From Comamonadaceae bacterium (lineage in GTDB: Bacteria > Pseudomonadota > Gammaproteobacteria > Burkholderiales > Burkholderiaceae_C), in the NCBI GenBank assembly GCA_947448885.1, contig CANFPJ010000005.1:1-64000 (forward strand): a stretch of 64,000 bases of DNA, in the 5' to 3' direction. A model generated the notes under the pieces. That model had not been told where the DNA came from. It searched no databases and was given only the letters and a program-made list of their open reading frames with translations. The stretch's first letter is position 1. Each line of letters begins with the position of its first letter. A program made the translations under genes and the position numbers. Of the stretch, positions 24,334 through 31,988 are shown piece after piece.

Positions 24334-25401
24334 ATGAACACATTCGCCGCCAGCGTTCTCTTGTCTTTTTGCGCAACAACGGTGGCGGCAGCTACAGCCA
24401 GCCCTTGGACCATCGTGGCGGATCTGGATTTGCGCGAAGCCATCTACAGCTACGACAAAGCCATCGCACTGGAGCCCAACCACGCCCTGGCCCACTTTCA
24501 AAAGGGTGAGGCCCTCAAAGAACTCCAGCAGTGGTCACCGGCCCTGGCCAGCTACGACCAGTCCATCTTGCTGGACAAAACGCATGTGGCTTCCCATGTG
24601 GGTCGCGCACAAACTTTGCAGGCGATGCAGCAATGGGATGAGGCCCTAAGCAGCTATGAACAAGCCACGGCACTCCAACCCGAAGATGCCTTTATCCACC
24701 ACGCACTCGGCAAAGCATTGGCCCAACGCAAAAAGTGGGATGCGGCCATTGCCAGCTTCAACCGCGCCATTGGCCTGAAGGCCGATGAAGCGTCGGTTTA
24801 CTTTGACCGGGGACAGGCTTTGCACGCATTGCGCCAATGGGACGCAGCGATCGAAAGCTTCAACCAAGCCATTGCCATCCACCCGCAAGACGCCTTGTCT
24901 TTTCATGCGCGGGGCAGAAGTTGGATGGCGAAAAATTCACCCCAATCGGCATTGGACAGCTTTGACAAAGCCATCGAGATCAAACCCGGCTTTGCCCTGG
25001 CCCACCATGAACGCGGCATGGCCCTTCAACAGCTGAAAAAACCAGAGATGGCATTGGCCAGCTTTGAAAAAGCCATTGCCCTGGAACCCAAAATAGCACT
25101 GGCGCACCTTCACCGAGGCCGCTTGTTGAAAGAAATGCAGCAATATGAATCGGCGCTACAAAGCTTGGCGCAAGCCACCCAATTGGCACCGCAAAACGCC
25201 CAAGCCCACATGGAACATGGCGGCACCTTGATGGCGTCCTACAAGGCCATGGTGGCGCAACCCGAAGCTTGGATGGCCAAGCGCCAAGCCGATGGCATGC
25301 CGCGCTTTGGCCGCCCCATGCAGTTGGCCCTGCAGCCTTTTGTTCGGACCACTTACTCGCAAAAATTGATTTTCAGCGCCCCGACAACTGGCTTTGAGTG
25401 A
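24334..25401 (+). CDS. TPR-repeat protein, probably exported
   Basis: This 355-residue protein consists almost entirely of about eight or nine 34-residue tetratricopeptide repeats (recurrent Y/F-D-K-AIALEP and ALxxLxQW patterns) between about residues 30 and 310. The N-terminus is hydrophobic with Ala-rich ends and may be a signal peptide. Such proteins are scaffolds; no enzymatic domain is present. GGAG lies about 8 nt before the ATG. The last 40 residues are not TPR-like and end 16 bp before a duplicated tRNA-Cys 3' fragment, so the C-terminus may have been altered by the event that created the repeat. Its function is unknown. Confidence 0.82.
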   Translation: MNTFAASVLLSFCATTVAAATASPWTIVADLDLREAIYSYDKAIALEPNHALAHFQKGEALKELQQWSPALASYDQSILLDKTHVASHVGRAQTLQAMQQWDEALSSYEQATALQPEDAFIHHALGKALAQRKKWDAAIASFNRAIGLKADEASVYFDRGQALHALRQWDAAIESFNQAIAIHPQDALSFHARGRSWMAKNSPQSALDSFDKAIEIKPGFALAHHERGMALQQLKKPEMALASFEKAIALEPKIALAHLHRGRLLKEMQQYESALQSLAQATQLAPQNAQAHMEHGGTLMASYKAMVAQPEAWMAKRQADGMPRFGRPMQLALQPFVRTTYSQKLIFSAPTTGFE

Positions 25402-25736
25402 ATCCCATTTGCCGATTGGAGGCGCGGGCCGGAGTCGAGTCGACCTACACGACAGCGACGCGTCCACGTCGATATTGGACTGGGAGAGTGCCCAAGCTGT
25501 TTGCAGCCTCTACCAGTCGATCAACCAAACGTTGTGCTGCACGCGCATCGAGGGGTAACAGAAGGCGAACACCTCGCCCGCGACTTGGAGACCACCGCGC
25601 CCCTGCATTCGGGGAAATTGCTTGCTGCATTGTGCGTTGCGCAGTTGCAGTGCTGCGATGTTTTTGTGTTGCAAGTGTGCGCGGGGCAGTTGCAAAAAGA
25701 TAAAGCAAACTGTGCGGAACAGTTTGCCAAGCATGA
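25402..25736. other. Gene-poor segment flanked by tRNA-Cys 3'-end repeats
   Basis: This stretch of about 335 bp lies between the TPR gene and tRNA-Cys. It begins with a copy of the tRNA-Cys 3' end and then holds about 285 bp with no gene I recognise. On the minus strand one reading frame stays open across the segment and ends inside the repeat copy, with an Arg/Leu-rich C-terminal part (RLVDRLVEAANSLG), but it has no convincing start and no known family. It may be a remnant of an integrated element or of a decayed tandem tRNA region. Confidence 0.45.
25417..25451 (-). repeat. Partial duplicate of the tRNA-Cys 3' half
   Basis: These 35 bp match positions 25737-25771, the 3' end of tRNA-Cys including the encoded CCA and the acceptor and T arms, with two mismatches in the T loop. 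The two copies are direct repeats spaced exactly 320 bp. No 5' half, anticodon arm or D arm follows, so this is not a functional tRNA. The geometry, a second copy downstream of the tRNA 3' end, is that of att sites left by site-specific integration, but a decayed tandem tRNA copy would look similar. Confidence 0.8.
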
Positions 25737-25810
25737 TGGAGGCGCGGGCCGGAGTCGAACCGACCTACACGGATTTGCAATCCGGTGCATAACCGCTTTG
25801 CTACCGCGCC
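25737..25810 (-). tRNA. tRNA-Cys (GCA)
   Basis: A 74-nt tRNA with encoded CCA. The acceptor stem is GGCGCGG paired with CCGCGCC, the anticodon loop TTGCAAA contains GCA, and the T arm has GGTTCGA. It closely resembles proteobacterial tRNA-Cys. It is downstream of tRNA-Gly on the same strand, separated by a strong hairpin. Confidence 0.96.
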
Positions 25811-25821
25811 ACTTGTGCGAT

Positions 25822-25849
25822 AAAAAAGGGAAGCAGATGCTTCCCTTTT
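25822..25849 (-). terminator. Strong hairpin with U-tract between tRNA-Gly and tRNA-Cys
   Basis: On the minus strand GGGAAGC pairs with GCTTCCC around the loop ATCT, and A/T pairs extend the stem to about 11 bp. A run of six T follows on the minus strand and four on the plus strand. It has the form of an intrinsic terminator directly after tRNA-Gly. If active, tRNA-Cys would depend on readthrough or its own promoter; alternatively it marks RNA processing between the tRNAs. Confidence 0.7.
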
Positions 25850-25853
25850 CATT

Positions 25854-25929
25854 TGGAGCGGGAGACGAGTCTCGAACTCGCGACCTCAACCTTGGCAAGG
25901 TTGCGCTCTACCAACTGAGCTACTCCCGC
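25854..25929 (-). tRNA. tRNA-Gly (GCC)
   Basis: A 76-nt tRNA with encoded CCA. The acceptor stem is GCGGGAG paired with CTCCCGC, the D arm contains AGCTCAGTTGGTAGAGC, the anticodon loop carries GCC and the T arm is GAGTTCGAGACTC. A perfect -10 hexamer lies about 14 nt upstream. Confidence 0.97.
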
Positions 25930-25942
25930 GTGGAGAGCCGAA

Positions 25943-25948
25943 ATTATA
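25943..25948 (-). promoter_or_regulatory. -10 element (TATAAT) for tRNA-Gly
   Basis: A perfect TATAAT on the minus strand ends 14 bp before the first base of tRNA-Gly, giving a leader of about 7 nt. No good -35 hexamer is found at standard spacing (TGAAAG is 18 bp upstream). The element lies inside the loop and arm of an inverted repeat (GCCGAAAT at 25937-25944 and ATTTCGGC at 25953-25960) just downstream of lon. Confidence 0.55.
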
Positions 25949-25980
25949 ACGCATTTCGGCATGTGTCTTTCAGGGACACG

Positions 25981-28398
25981 TCAATGCTTGATGGCATCCA
26001 CTTTCGGGGCGGCATCGGGGCTCGGTGCAGCAGCCAGAGGGTCTTCGTCTGGGAGTGGTTGGGGCATGCTCTCAAGGGCGATTTCAAGAACTTTGTCAAT
26101 CCACTTGACCGGGATGATCTCCAAGCCGTTCTTCACGTTTTCGGGGATCTCTTGCAGGTCTTTGACGTTTTCTTCGGGGATCATCACGGTTTTGATGCCG
26201 CCGCGCAAAGCCGCCAAAAGCTTTTCTTTCAAGCCACCAATGGCCGTGACTTCGCCCCGCAAGGTGATCTCACCGGTCATGGCGACATCGCTGCGCACGG
26301 GGATGCCGGTGAGCACCGAAACGATGGCTGTTGTCATGGCCGCACCCGCACTGGGCCCATCTTTGGGGGTGGCGCCATCGGGCACGTGGATGTGAATGTC
26401 TTTTTTCTCAAACGCATCTTCACGGATGCCCAAGCGCTTGGCACGGCTGCGCACCACGGTGCGGGCCGCCTCAACCGACTCTTTCATCACGTCGCCCATG
26501 GAACCGGTGCGGGTGATGTTGCCCTTGCCTGTCATGGTGGCTGCTTCGATGGTCAGCAAATCGCCACCCACCTCGGTCCAGGCCAGGCCGACCACTTGGC
26601 CGATTTGGCTTTGCTGTTCGGCGCGGCCGTAGGTGTATTTGCGCACGCCCAAAAAGTCGTCGAGGTTGTCAGCAGTGACCACCACTTGGGGGGTCATCTT
26701 CTTGAGTTGCAAGCCCTTGACCACCTTGCGGCAAATTTTGGACAGGTCGCGCTCCAAGGAGCGCACGCCGGCCTCGCGGGTGTAGTAGCGCACGATGTCG
26801 CGGATGGCCGACTCTTGCAAGGCCAGTTCTTCGTCTTTGACACCGTTGTTTTTCATTTGCTTGGGCAGCAAATACTTGATGGCGATGTTGACCTTTTCGT
26901 CCTCGGTGTAGCCCGACAAGCGAATCACCTCCATGCGGTCGAGCAAGGCCGGGGGGATGTTCATCGAGTTGGAGGTGGCCACAAACATCACGTCGCTCAA
27001 GTCGAAATCGACTTCCACGTAATGGTCGGCAAAGGTGTGGTTTTGTTCGGGGTCCAAGACCTCGAGCAATGCGCTGGAGGGGTCACCGCGAAAATCAGCG
27101 CCGATCTTGTCAATCTCGTCGAGCAAGAAAAGGGGGTTGCGGGTGCCAGCTTTGGTCAGGCTTTGCAACACCTTGCCGGGCAAGGCGCCGATGTAGGTTC
27201 GGCGATGTCCACGAATTTCAGCCTCGTCGCGCATGCCACCCAAGGCCATGCGCACGTACTTGCGCCCCGTGGCTTTGGCAATGGATTGGCCCAACGAAGT
27301 TTTGCCCACGCCCGGGGGGCCGACCAAACACAAGATGGGGGCCTTGACCTTGTCCACCCGCTGTTGCACCGCAAGGTATTCCAGGATGCGGTCTTTGACT
27401 TTTTCCAGGCCGTAATGGTCTTCATTGAGCACGCCCTCGGCATTGCCCAGGTCGTGTTTGATTTTGGTTTTTTTGCTCCATGGCAAACCCACGAGCACAT
27501 CGATGTAATTGCGCACCACCGTGGCCTCGGCCGACATGGGTGACATGAGCTTGAGTTTTTTCAACTCGCCTTCGGCCTTTTTGCGCGCCTCGGTCGGCAT
27601 CTTGGCGACCTTGATTTTCTTTTCGATTTCTTCGATGTCTGCGCCGTCTTCGCCTTCGCCCAGTTCTTTTTGGATGGCTTTGACCTGCTCATTGAGGTAG
27701 AAGTCGCGCTGGTTCTTTTCCATTTGGCGCTTGACGCGGCCACGGATGCGCTTGTCCACGTTGAGGATGTCGACTTCGCGTTCGAGTTGCTCGTACAGGT
27801 TTTCCAAACGCGCTTTGACATCGGCCAAGTCGAGCACGATTTGCTTGTTCTCGAGCTTCAGGGGCAGATGGGCGGCAATCGTATCGGCCAAGCGACCAGG
27901 GTCGTCGATGCTGGAGATGGAGGTCAAAATTTCTGGCGGTATTTTTTTGTTCAGCTTGACGTATTGGTCAAACTGCTGCATCACCGCGCGGCGCAGGGCT
28001 TCGACTTCGCTGTCTTTGGCCGACAAGGCGACCACCTCGATGGGCGTGAGCTTGGCGGTGAAATGGGTCTCGCCATCGTCCACATGATCGACCACGGCGC
28101 GCTGTAAGCCCTCGACCAAGACCTTGACGGTGCCGTCGGGCAACTTGAGCATTTGCAAGATAGAGGCGACACATCCGACGCTGAACATGTCGCTGACAGC
28201 CGGTTCGTCCTTGGCCGCCGCCTTTTGGGCCACCAACATGATGCGCCGCTCGGCAGCCATGGACAACTCCAAGGCCTTGATGCTTTTGGGGCGACCGACG
28301 AACAAGGGGATGACCATGTGCGGGAACACGACGACATCGCGCAAAGGCAGCAAGGGCAGCTCAATGGCCACCGGCGGCAATGGTGTTTGTCCAGACAT
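25981..28398 (-). CDS. lon: ATP-dependent protease Lon
   Basis: This 805-residue LonA-type protease degrades misfolded and regulatory proteins in the cytoplasm. The N-terminal substrate-recognition domain spans about residues 12-210, followed by a coiled region and an AAA+ module with Walker A GPPGVGKT at 360-367 and Walker B FLLDEIDK near 424-431. The C-terminal protease domain carries the Ser683/Lys726 dyad (GPSAG and GGLKEK). It starts at ATG 28398 with GAGG upstream. It follows clpX after an intrinsic-terminator-like hairpin, so its expression may be uncoupled from clpPX. Length and all motifs are typical. Confidence 0.98.
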   Translation of the reverse strand: MSGQTPLPPVAIELPLLPLRDVVVFPHMVIPLFVGRPKSIKALELSMAAERRIMLVAQKAAAKDEPAVSDMFSVGCVASILQMLKLPDGTVKVLVEGLQRAVVDHVDDGETHFTAKLTPIEVVALSAKDSEVEALRRAVMQQFDQYVKLNKKIPPEILTSISSIDDPGRLADTIAAHLPLKLENKQIVLDLADVKARLENLYEQLEREVDILNVDKRIRGRVKRQMEKNQRDFYLNEQVKAIQKELGEGEDGADIEEIEKKIKVAKMPTEARKKAEGELKKLKLMSPMSAEATVVRNYIDVLVGLPWSKKTKIKHDLGNAEGVLNEDHYGLEKVKDRILEYLAVQQRVDKVKAPILCLVGPPGVGKTSLGQSIAKATGRKYVRMALGGMRDEAEIRGHRRTYIGALPGKVLQSLTKAGTRNPLFLLDEIDKIGADFRGDPSSALLEVLDPEQNHTFADHYVEVDFDLSDVMFVATSNSMNIPPALLDRMEVIRLSGYTEDEKVNIAIKYLLPKQMKNNGVKDEELALQESAIRDIVRYYTREAGVRSLERDLSKICRKVVKGLQLKKMTPQVVVTADNLDDFLGVRKYTYGRAEQQSQIGQVVGLAWTEVGGDLLTIEAATMTGKGNITRTGSMGDVMKESVEAARTVVRSRAKRLGIREDAFEKKDIHIHVPDGATPKDGPSAGAAMTTAIVSVLTGIPVRSDVAMTGEITLRGEVTAIGGLKEKLLAALRGGIKTVMIPEENVKDLQEIPENVKNGLEIIPVKWIDKVLEIALESMPQPLPDEDPLAAAPSPDAAPKVDAIKH

Positions 28399-28415
28399 GT
28401 GGGTCTCAACCTCAG

Positions 28416-28442
28416 GAAAAAGCGCAGCCTGTGGGCTGCGCT
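28416..28442 (-). terminator. Intrinsic terminator-like hairpin between clpX and lon
   Basis: On the minus strand AGCGCAGCC and GGCTGCGCT form a perfect 9-bp GC-rich stem around CACA, followed directly by a T-rich run (TTTTTCC). It is 7 bp after the clpX stop and its U-tract ends only about 18 nt before the lon ATG. It should end the clpX transcript. Because no promoter fits in the remaining 18 nt, lon mRNA must start upstream of or within the hairpin, so it could also act as an attenuator or 5' structure of lon. Confidence 0.75.
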
Positions 28443-28449
28443 GGGGGAA

Positions 28450-29715
28450 TCAGGCCTTTTTGGCTGCCTCTCGGTAGACCAGCAAGGGGGGTTTGTTTTC
28501 GTCAATGGTGGACTCGTCCACCACCACTTTTTCGACATTGCTCGCATTGGGCAAATCAAACATGGTGTCGGTCAGCGATTGTTCAAGGATGGAACGCAAG
28601 CCACGGGCACCTGTTTTTCGCGCCAGTGCCTTTTTGGCAATGGCTTTGAGGGCATTGGGGCGGATTTCAAGGTCCACACCTTCCATCGCCAGCAATTTGC
28701 TGTACTGCTTGACCAAAGCGTTTTTGGGCTCGGTCAGGATTTGCACCATCGCGTCTTCGGTGAGCTCGCTCAAGGTCGCCACGATGGGCATGCGGCCAAC
28801 CAACTCGGGGATCAGACCAAATTTGATCAGGTCTTCCGGCTCGACCTCACGGAACACATCGGTCAGGCTGCGCTGCAACTTGCTTTTGACCATGGCACCA
28901 AAACCGATGCCAGAGGCTTCGGTGCGGTTTTCGATGACTTTCTCCAAACCCGCAAACGCGCCACCGCAAATGAACAAAATATTGGTGGTGTCGACTTGCA
29001 AAAAGTCTTGATTGGGGTGCTTGCGCCCGCCCTGGGGAGGGACGCTGGCCATGGTGCCTTCGATCAACTTGAGCAGGGCCTGCTGCACACCCTCGCCCGA
29101 CACATCGCGGGTGATGGAGGGGTTATCGGACTTGCGCGAAATTTTGTCGATTTCATCGATGTAGACGATGCCACGCTGGGCCCGATCGATGTCGTAGCTG
29201 CAGCTTTGCAACAGCTTTTGAATGATGTTTTCCACATCCTCACCCACGTAACCGGCTTCGGTCAGGGTGGTGGCATCGGCCATCACAAAGGGCACATCCA
29301 ACATGCGTGCCAGGGTTTGCGCCAACAATGTTTTGCCCGAACCGGTGGGGCCGATCAGCAAGATGTTGCTTTTGGTGAGTTCGACCTCGTCCTTTTTGGA
29401 CTTTTCTTTGTGGCGAAGGCGCTTGTAGTGGTTGTACACCGCCACCGCCAAAGAACGCTTGGCCGCTTCTTGGCCAATGACGTAGTTATCGAGGTTGTTT
29501 TTGATTTCCAGCGGGGTGGGCAAGTCGCCGCGTGCATCGCGAGCGGCGGTCTCGGCGGGCAACTCGTCACGAATGATTTCGTTGCACAGGTCAATGCATT
29601 CGTCGCAAATGAAAACCGAAGGCCCCGCGATCAGCTTTTTGACCTCGTGCTGGCTCTTTCCGCAAAATGAGCAGTACAAGGTCTTGTCGCTGGAGTTCGA
29701 TTTCTTATCGGCCAT
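28450..29715 (-). CDS. clpX: ATP-dependent Clp protease ATP-binding subunit ClpX
   Basis: This 421-residue AAA+ unfoldase feeds substrates to ClpP in the cytoplasm. The N-terminal zinc-binding domain has Cys at 15, 18, 37 and 40. The AAA+ module shows Walker A GPTGSGKT, the pore loop GYVGED and the Walker B/sensor segment [11 protein letters not shown]. The ClpP-contacting loop region follows. It starts at ATG 29715 with GAGGAAGG upstream. It lies 101 bp after clpP and ends at a strong terminator before lon. All features are standard. Confidence 0.98.
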   Translation of the reverse strand: MADKKSNSSDKTLYCSFCGKSQHEVKKLIAGPSVFICDECIDLCNEIIRDELPAETAARDARGDLPTPLEIKNNLDNYVIGQEAAKRSLAVAVYNHYKRLRHKEKSKKDEVELTKSNILLIGPTGSGKTLLAQTLARMLDVPFVMADATTLTEAGYVGEDVENIIQKLLQSCSYDIDRAQRGIVYIDEIDKISRKSDNPSITRDVSGEGVQQALLKLIEGTMASVPPQGGRKHPNQDFLQVDTTNILFICGGAFAGLEKVIENRTEASGIGFGAMVKSKLQRSLTDVFREVEPEDLIKFGLIPELVGRMPIVATLSELTEDAMVQILTEPKNALVKQYSKLLAMEGVDLEIRPNALKAIAKKALARKTGARGLRSILEQSLTDTMFDLPNASNVEKVVVDESTIDENKPPLLVYREAAKKA

Positions 29716-29764
29716 GAATGCCTTCCTCGCTCAGGTTTTGACCAAATGATAACCAATTCAACCA

Positions 29765-29780
29765 GGGGCAAATCTGCCCC
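29765..29780 (-). promoter_or_regulatory. Hairpin in the clpP-clpX intergenic region
   Basis: GGGGCA and TGCCCC form a perfect 6-bp stem with a 4-nt loop in the 101-bp gap between clpP and clpX. No T-run follows on the minus strand, so it is not a classical intrinsic terminator. It may stabilise the clpP 3' end or be an mRNA processing site, allowing unequal ClpP and ClpX levels. Confidence 0.45.
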
Positions 29781-29816
29781 GTGGGTGTCGATGCCGCGGG
29801 CAATGCGCTCAAGCGA

Positions 29817-30425
29817 TCAAGGCCGCTTGGCAATGACTTGGTCGACCAACCCATATTCTTTGGCTTCGTCGGCCGACAAGTAGTAATCGCGCTCGGTATC
29901 GCGCTCGATTTTCTCCAGGGGCTGACCGGTGCGCTCGGCCAAAATTTTGTTCAACTGCTCGCGGGTTTTGAGGATTTCGCGGGCGTGAATTTCAATTTCA
30001 GTGGCCTGACCCTGGGTGCCGCCCAAAGGTTGATGAATCATGACCTTGGAGTTGGGCAGGCTAAAGCGCTTGCCCTTGGCTCCAGCGGCCAACAAAAAGG
30101 CACCCATGCTGGCGGCCATGCCAATGCACAAGGTGGAGACTTCGGGCTTGATGAAGTTCATGGTGTCAAAAATCGCCATGCCCGCGCTCACCGAGCCGCC
30201 CGGGGAGTTGATGTAGAGCGAAATGTCTTTGTCCGGGTTTTCGCTTTCCAAGAACAACAACTGCGCAACCACCAGGTTGGCGGTTTGGTCATTGACGCCG
30301 CCAACCAAAAAAATCACCCGCTCGCGCAGCAAGCGCGAGTAGATGTCGTAAGAGCGCTCGCCACGGCCTGACTGCTCAATGACGATGGGCACCATGCCCA
30401 AAGCTTGTGTTTCGATTGCACTCAT
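29817..30425 (-). CDS. clpP: ATP-dependent Clp protease proteolytic subunit ClpP
   Basis: This 202-residue serine peptidase forms the ClpP tetradecamer that works with ClpX or ClpA. The catalytic triad is complete: Ser106 in GMAASMGAF, His131 in MIHQPLGG, and Asp180 in [12 protein letters not shown]; spacing matches E. coli ClpP. The handle helix region ([15 protein letters not shown]) is normal. The ATG at 30425 overlaps the end of tig by 4 bp, so the two are translationally coupled. Confidence 0.98.
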   Translation of the reverse strand: MSAIETQALGMVPIVIEQSGRGERSYDIYSRLLRERVIFLVGGVNDQTANLVVAQLLFLESENPDKDISLYINSPGGSVSAGMAIFDTMNFIKPEVSTLCIGMAASMGAFLLAAGAKGKRFSLPNSKVMIHQPLGGTQGQATEIEIHAREILKTREQLNKILAERTGQPLEKIERDTERDYYLSADEAKEYGLVDQVIAKRP

Positions 30426-31735
30426 GCGTTTTGTCCCATCAATTCTTCAAATGAAATCGCCACATCGGTGACTTTGCCATGGCCCATGACATGCTGGGTG
30501 ACGTTGGCCTCGATGACGATGGCCTCGACTTCGGCCAAGCGGCGGTTGTCCGAGTAGTACCAGCGCACCACGTCGGCGGGCTTTTCGTAGCTTGAAGCCA
30601 GTTCGTCGATGTGCTTTTTGATTTGCTCGGCCGTGGCTTGCAAGTTGTGGGCGCGAACCAATTCGGCCACCACCAAACCCAAGCGCACCCGGCGCTCGGC
30701 CTGGGGGCGAAACACGTCATCCGGAATCGGGGCGTTTTCGGCGTCCTTGATGCCGCGCTGCTTGAGATCGGCGCGGGCGCCTTCGATCAAGCGGTCGACT
30801 TCGGCTTGGACACTGGACTTGGGCAAATCCAACTCCGCTTTGGCCGCCAATGCATCCAAGGCGGCTTGCTTGTTGCGCGCGAGCAATCGGGACTTGAGTT
30901 CACGCTCCAGGTTTTTGCTGATGTCTTCGCGCAAGCCCGCCACGGTGGGGTTGGGCACGCCCAAAGAAACCGCCAGGGCATCGTCCACTTCAGGCAAATG
31001 GGCGGCTTCGGCTTTTTTCAGGGTGACCAAAAAGTCGGCCTGCTTGCCAGCCACATCTTTGCCGTGGTAGTCGGCCGGGAAGTTCAACGGAAAGGTTTTG
31101 CTTTCACCGGTTTTCATGCCGCGCACGGCCTCTTCAAACTCTTTGAGCATTTGGCCTTGGCCCAGCATGAACTGAAAGCCTTCGGACTTGCCGCCGTCGA
31201 ACAACTCGCCGTCGATCTTGCCTTCAAAGTCGATGGTGACGCGGTCGCCATCTTCGGTGCCAGCGCTGGCAGGGCGCTGGGTGTAGGTGCTGCGTTGCTT
31301 GCGCAAAATTTCAATGGTGCGCTCAATGGCGGCTTCGCTGACTTCAGCCGTGTGGCGCGAGACCTCTAAAGTGGCCAGGTCGGGCATCTTGACTTCGGGG
31401 TAAACCTCGAACACCGCATCAAAGGCCAACTCGCCTTCGGGCGCGCCTTCTTTTTCACTGATGCGGGGTTGTCCGGCCACGCGCAGCTTGGCTTCGTTGG
31501 CGGCCACCGAGAAAGCTTCGCCCACTTTGTCGTTCATGACTTCGTATTGAACCGAATAGCCATAACGCTGCGCGACGATATTCATCGGCACCTTGCCAGG
31601 GCGAAAACCATCGATCTTGACTTGACGGGCCAGGCGCTTGAGCCGGGCATTGACTTCGGATTGGATGGCCGTGACGGGCAGGGTCAGCGTCATCTTGCGC
31701 TCGAGTTTTTCCAGGTTTTCGACAACTACGGTCAT
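30422..31735 (-). CDS. tig: Trigger factor (ribosome-associated chaperone, FKBP-type PPIase)
   Basis: This 437-residue chaperone binds nascent chains at the ribosome exit tunnel. The N-terminal domain has the ribosome-binding loop with GFRPGKVP near residue 45. The central FKBP-type domain spans about 150-245 ([20 protein letters not shown]) and the C-terminal helical arms follow. It starts at ATG 31735 with AAGGAGAGAG about 6 nt upstream, so translation is strong. It follows tRNA-Leu by 61 bp on the same strand. The tig-clpP-clpX-lon order is typical of Burkholderiales. Confidence 0.98.
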   Translation of the reverse strand: MTVVVENLEKLERKMTLTLPVTAIQSEVNARLKRLARQVKIDGFRPGKVPMNIVAQRYGYSVQYEVMNDKVGEAFSVAANEAKLRVAGQPRISEKEGAPEGELAFDAVFEVYPEVKMPDLATLEVSRHTAEVSEAAIERTIEILRKQRSTYTQRPASAGTEDGDRVTIDFEGKIDGELFDGGKSEGFQFMLGQGQMLKEFEEAVRGMKTGESKTFPLNFPADYHGKDVAGKQADFLVTLKKAEAAHLPEVDDALAVSLGVPNPTVAGLREDISKNLERELKSRLLARNKQAALDALAAKAELDLPKSSVQAEVDRLIEGARADLKQRGIKDAENAPIPDDVFRPQAERRVRLGLVVAELVRAHNLQATAEQIKKHIDELASSYEKPADVVRWYYSDNRRLAEVEAIVIEANVTQHVMGHGKVTDVAISFEELMGQNA

Positions 31736-31796
31736 TTTCTCTCTCCTTATCGGGTGCAGGGGGCCTCTGATGGGGCCGGGGCCAGTGGGGGCATCT

Positions 31797-31883
31797 TGGT
31801 GCGCGGGGGGGGACTCGAACCCCCACAGTATTGCTACCGTCAGGACCTAAACCTGGTGCGTCTACCAATTTCGCCACCCGCGC
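31797..31883 (-). tRNA. tRNA-Leu (TAG)
   Basis: An 87-nt class II tRNA with a long variable arm and encoded CCA. The acceptor stem is GCGCGGG paired with CCCGCGC, the D arm contains GCGAAATTGGTAGACGC, the anticodon loop TTTAGGT carries TAG, and the T arm is GGGTTCGAGTCCC. It lies 61 bp ahead of tig on the same strand and could share transcripts with it. Confidence 0.97.
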
Positions 31884-31962
31884 GGGATTGCAAAACAGCA
31901 ACGGGTGGCCTGATGCACAGTCCACCCGCCTGAAATCGGTCAGCCAAGCATTCTAACCGCTC

Positions 31963-31980
31963 GCGGCTTGTCCAAGCCGC
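31963..31980 (-). terminator. Palindromic hairpin downstream of the RND permease gene
   Basis: GCGGCTTG and CAAGCCGC form a perfect 8-bp inverted repeat 8 bp after the RND permease stop on the minus strand. No T-tract follows, so it is at best a weak or Rho-assisted terminator or an mRNA-stabilising 3' structure separating the efflux operon from tRNA-Leu and tig. Confidence 0.45.
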
Positions 31981-31988
31981 TGTGCGGA

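Noticed and set aside
25417-25451. A second functional tRNA-Cys
   Set aside because: Only the 3' half is present, with changed T-loop bases and no anticodon arm.
25501-27543. A 680-codon open frame antisense to lon
   Set aside because: It is antisense to a complete lon gene, crosses two tRNAs and has no recognisable family; it results from codon bias of lon.
28153-29670. A 505-codon open frame antisense to clpX and the lon start
   Set aside because: Composition is Gly/His/Gln-rich, typical of the reverse strand of a GC-rich gene; clpX is certain.
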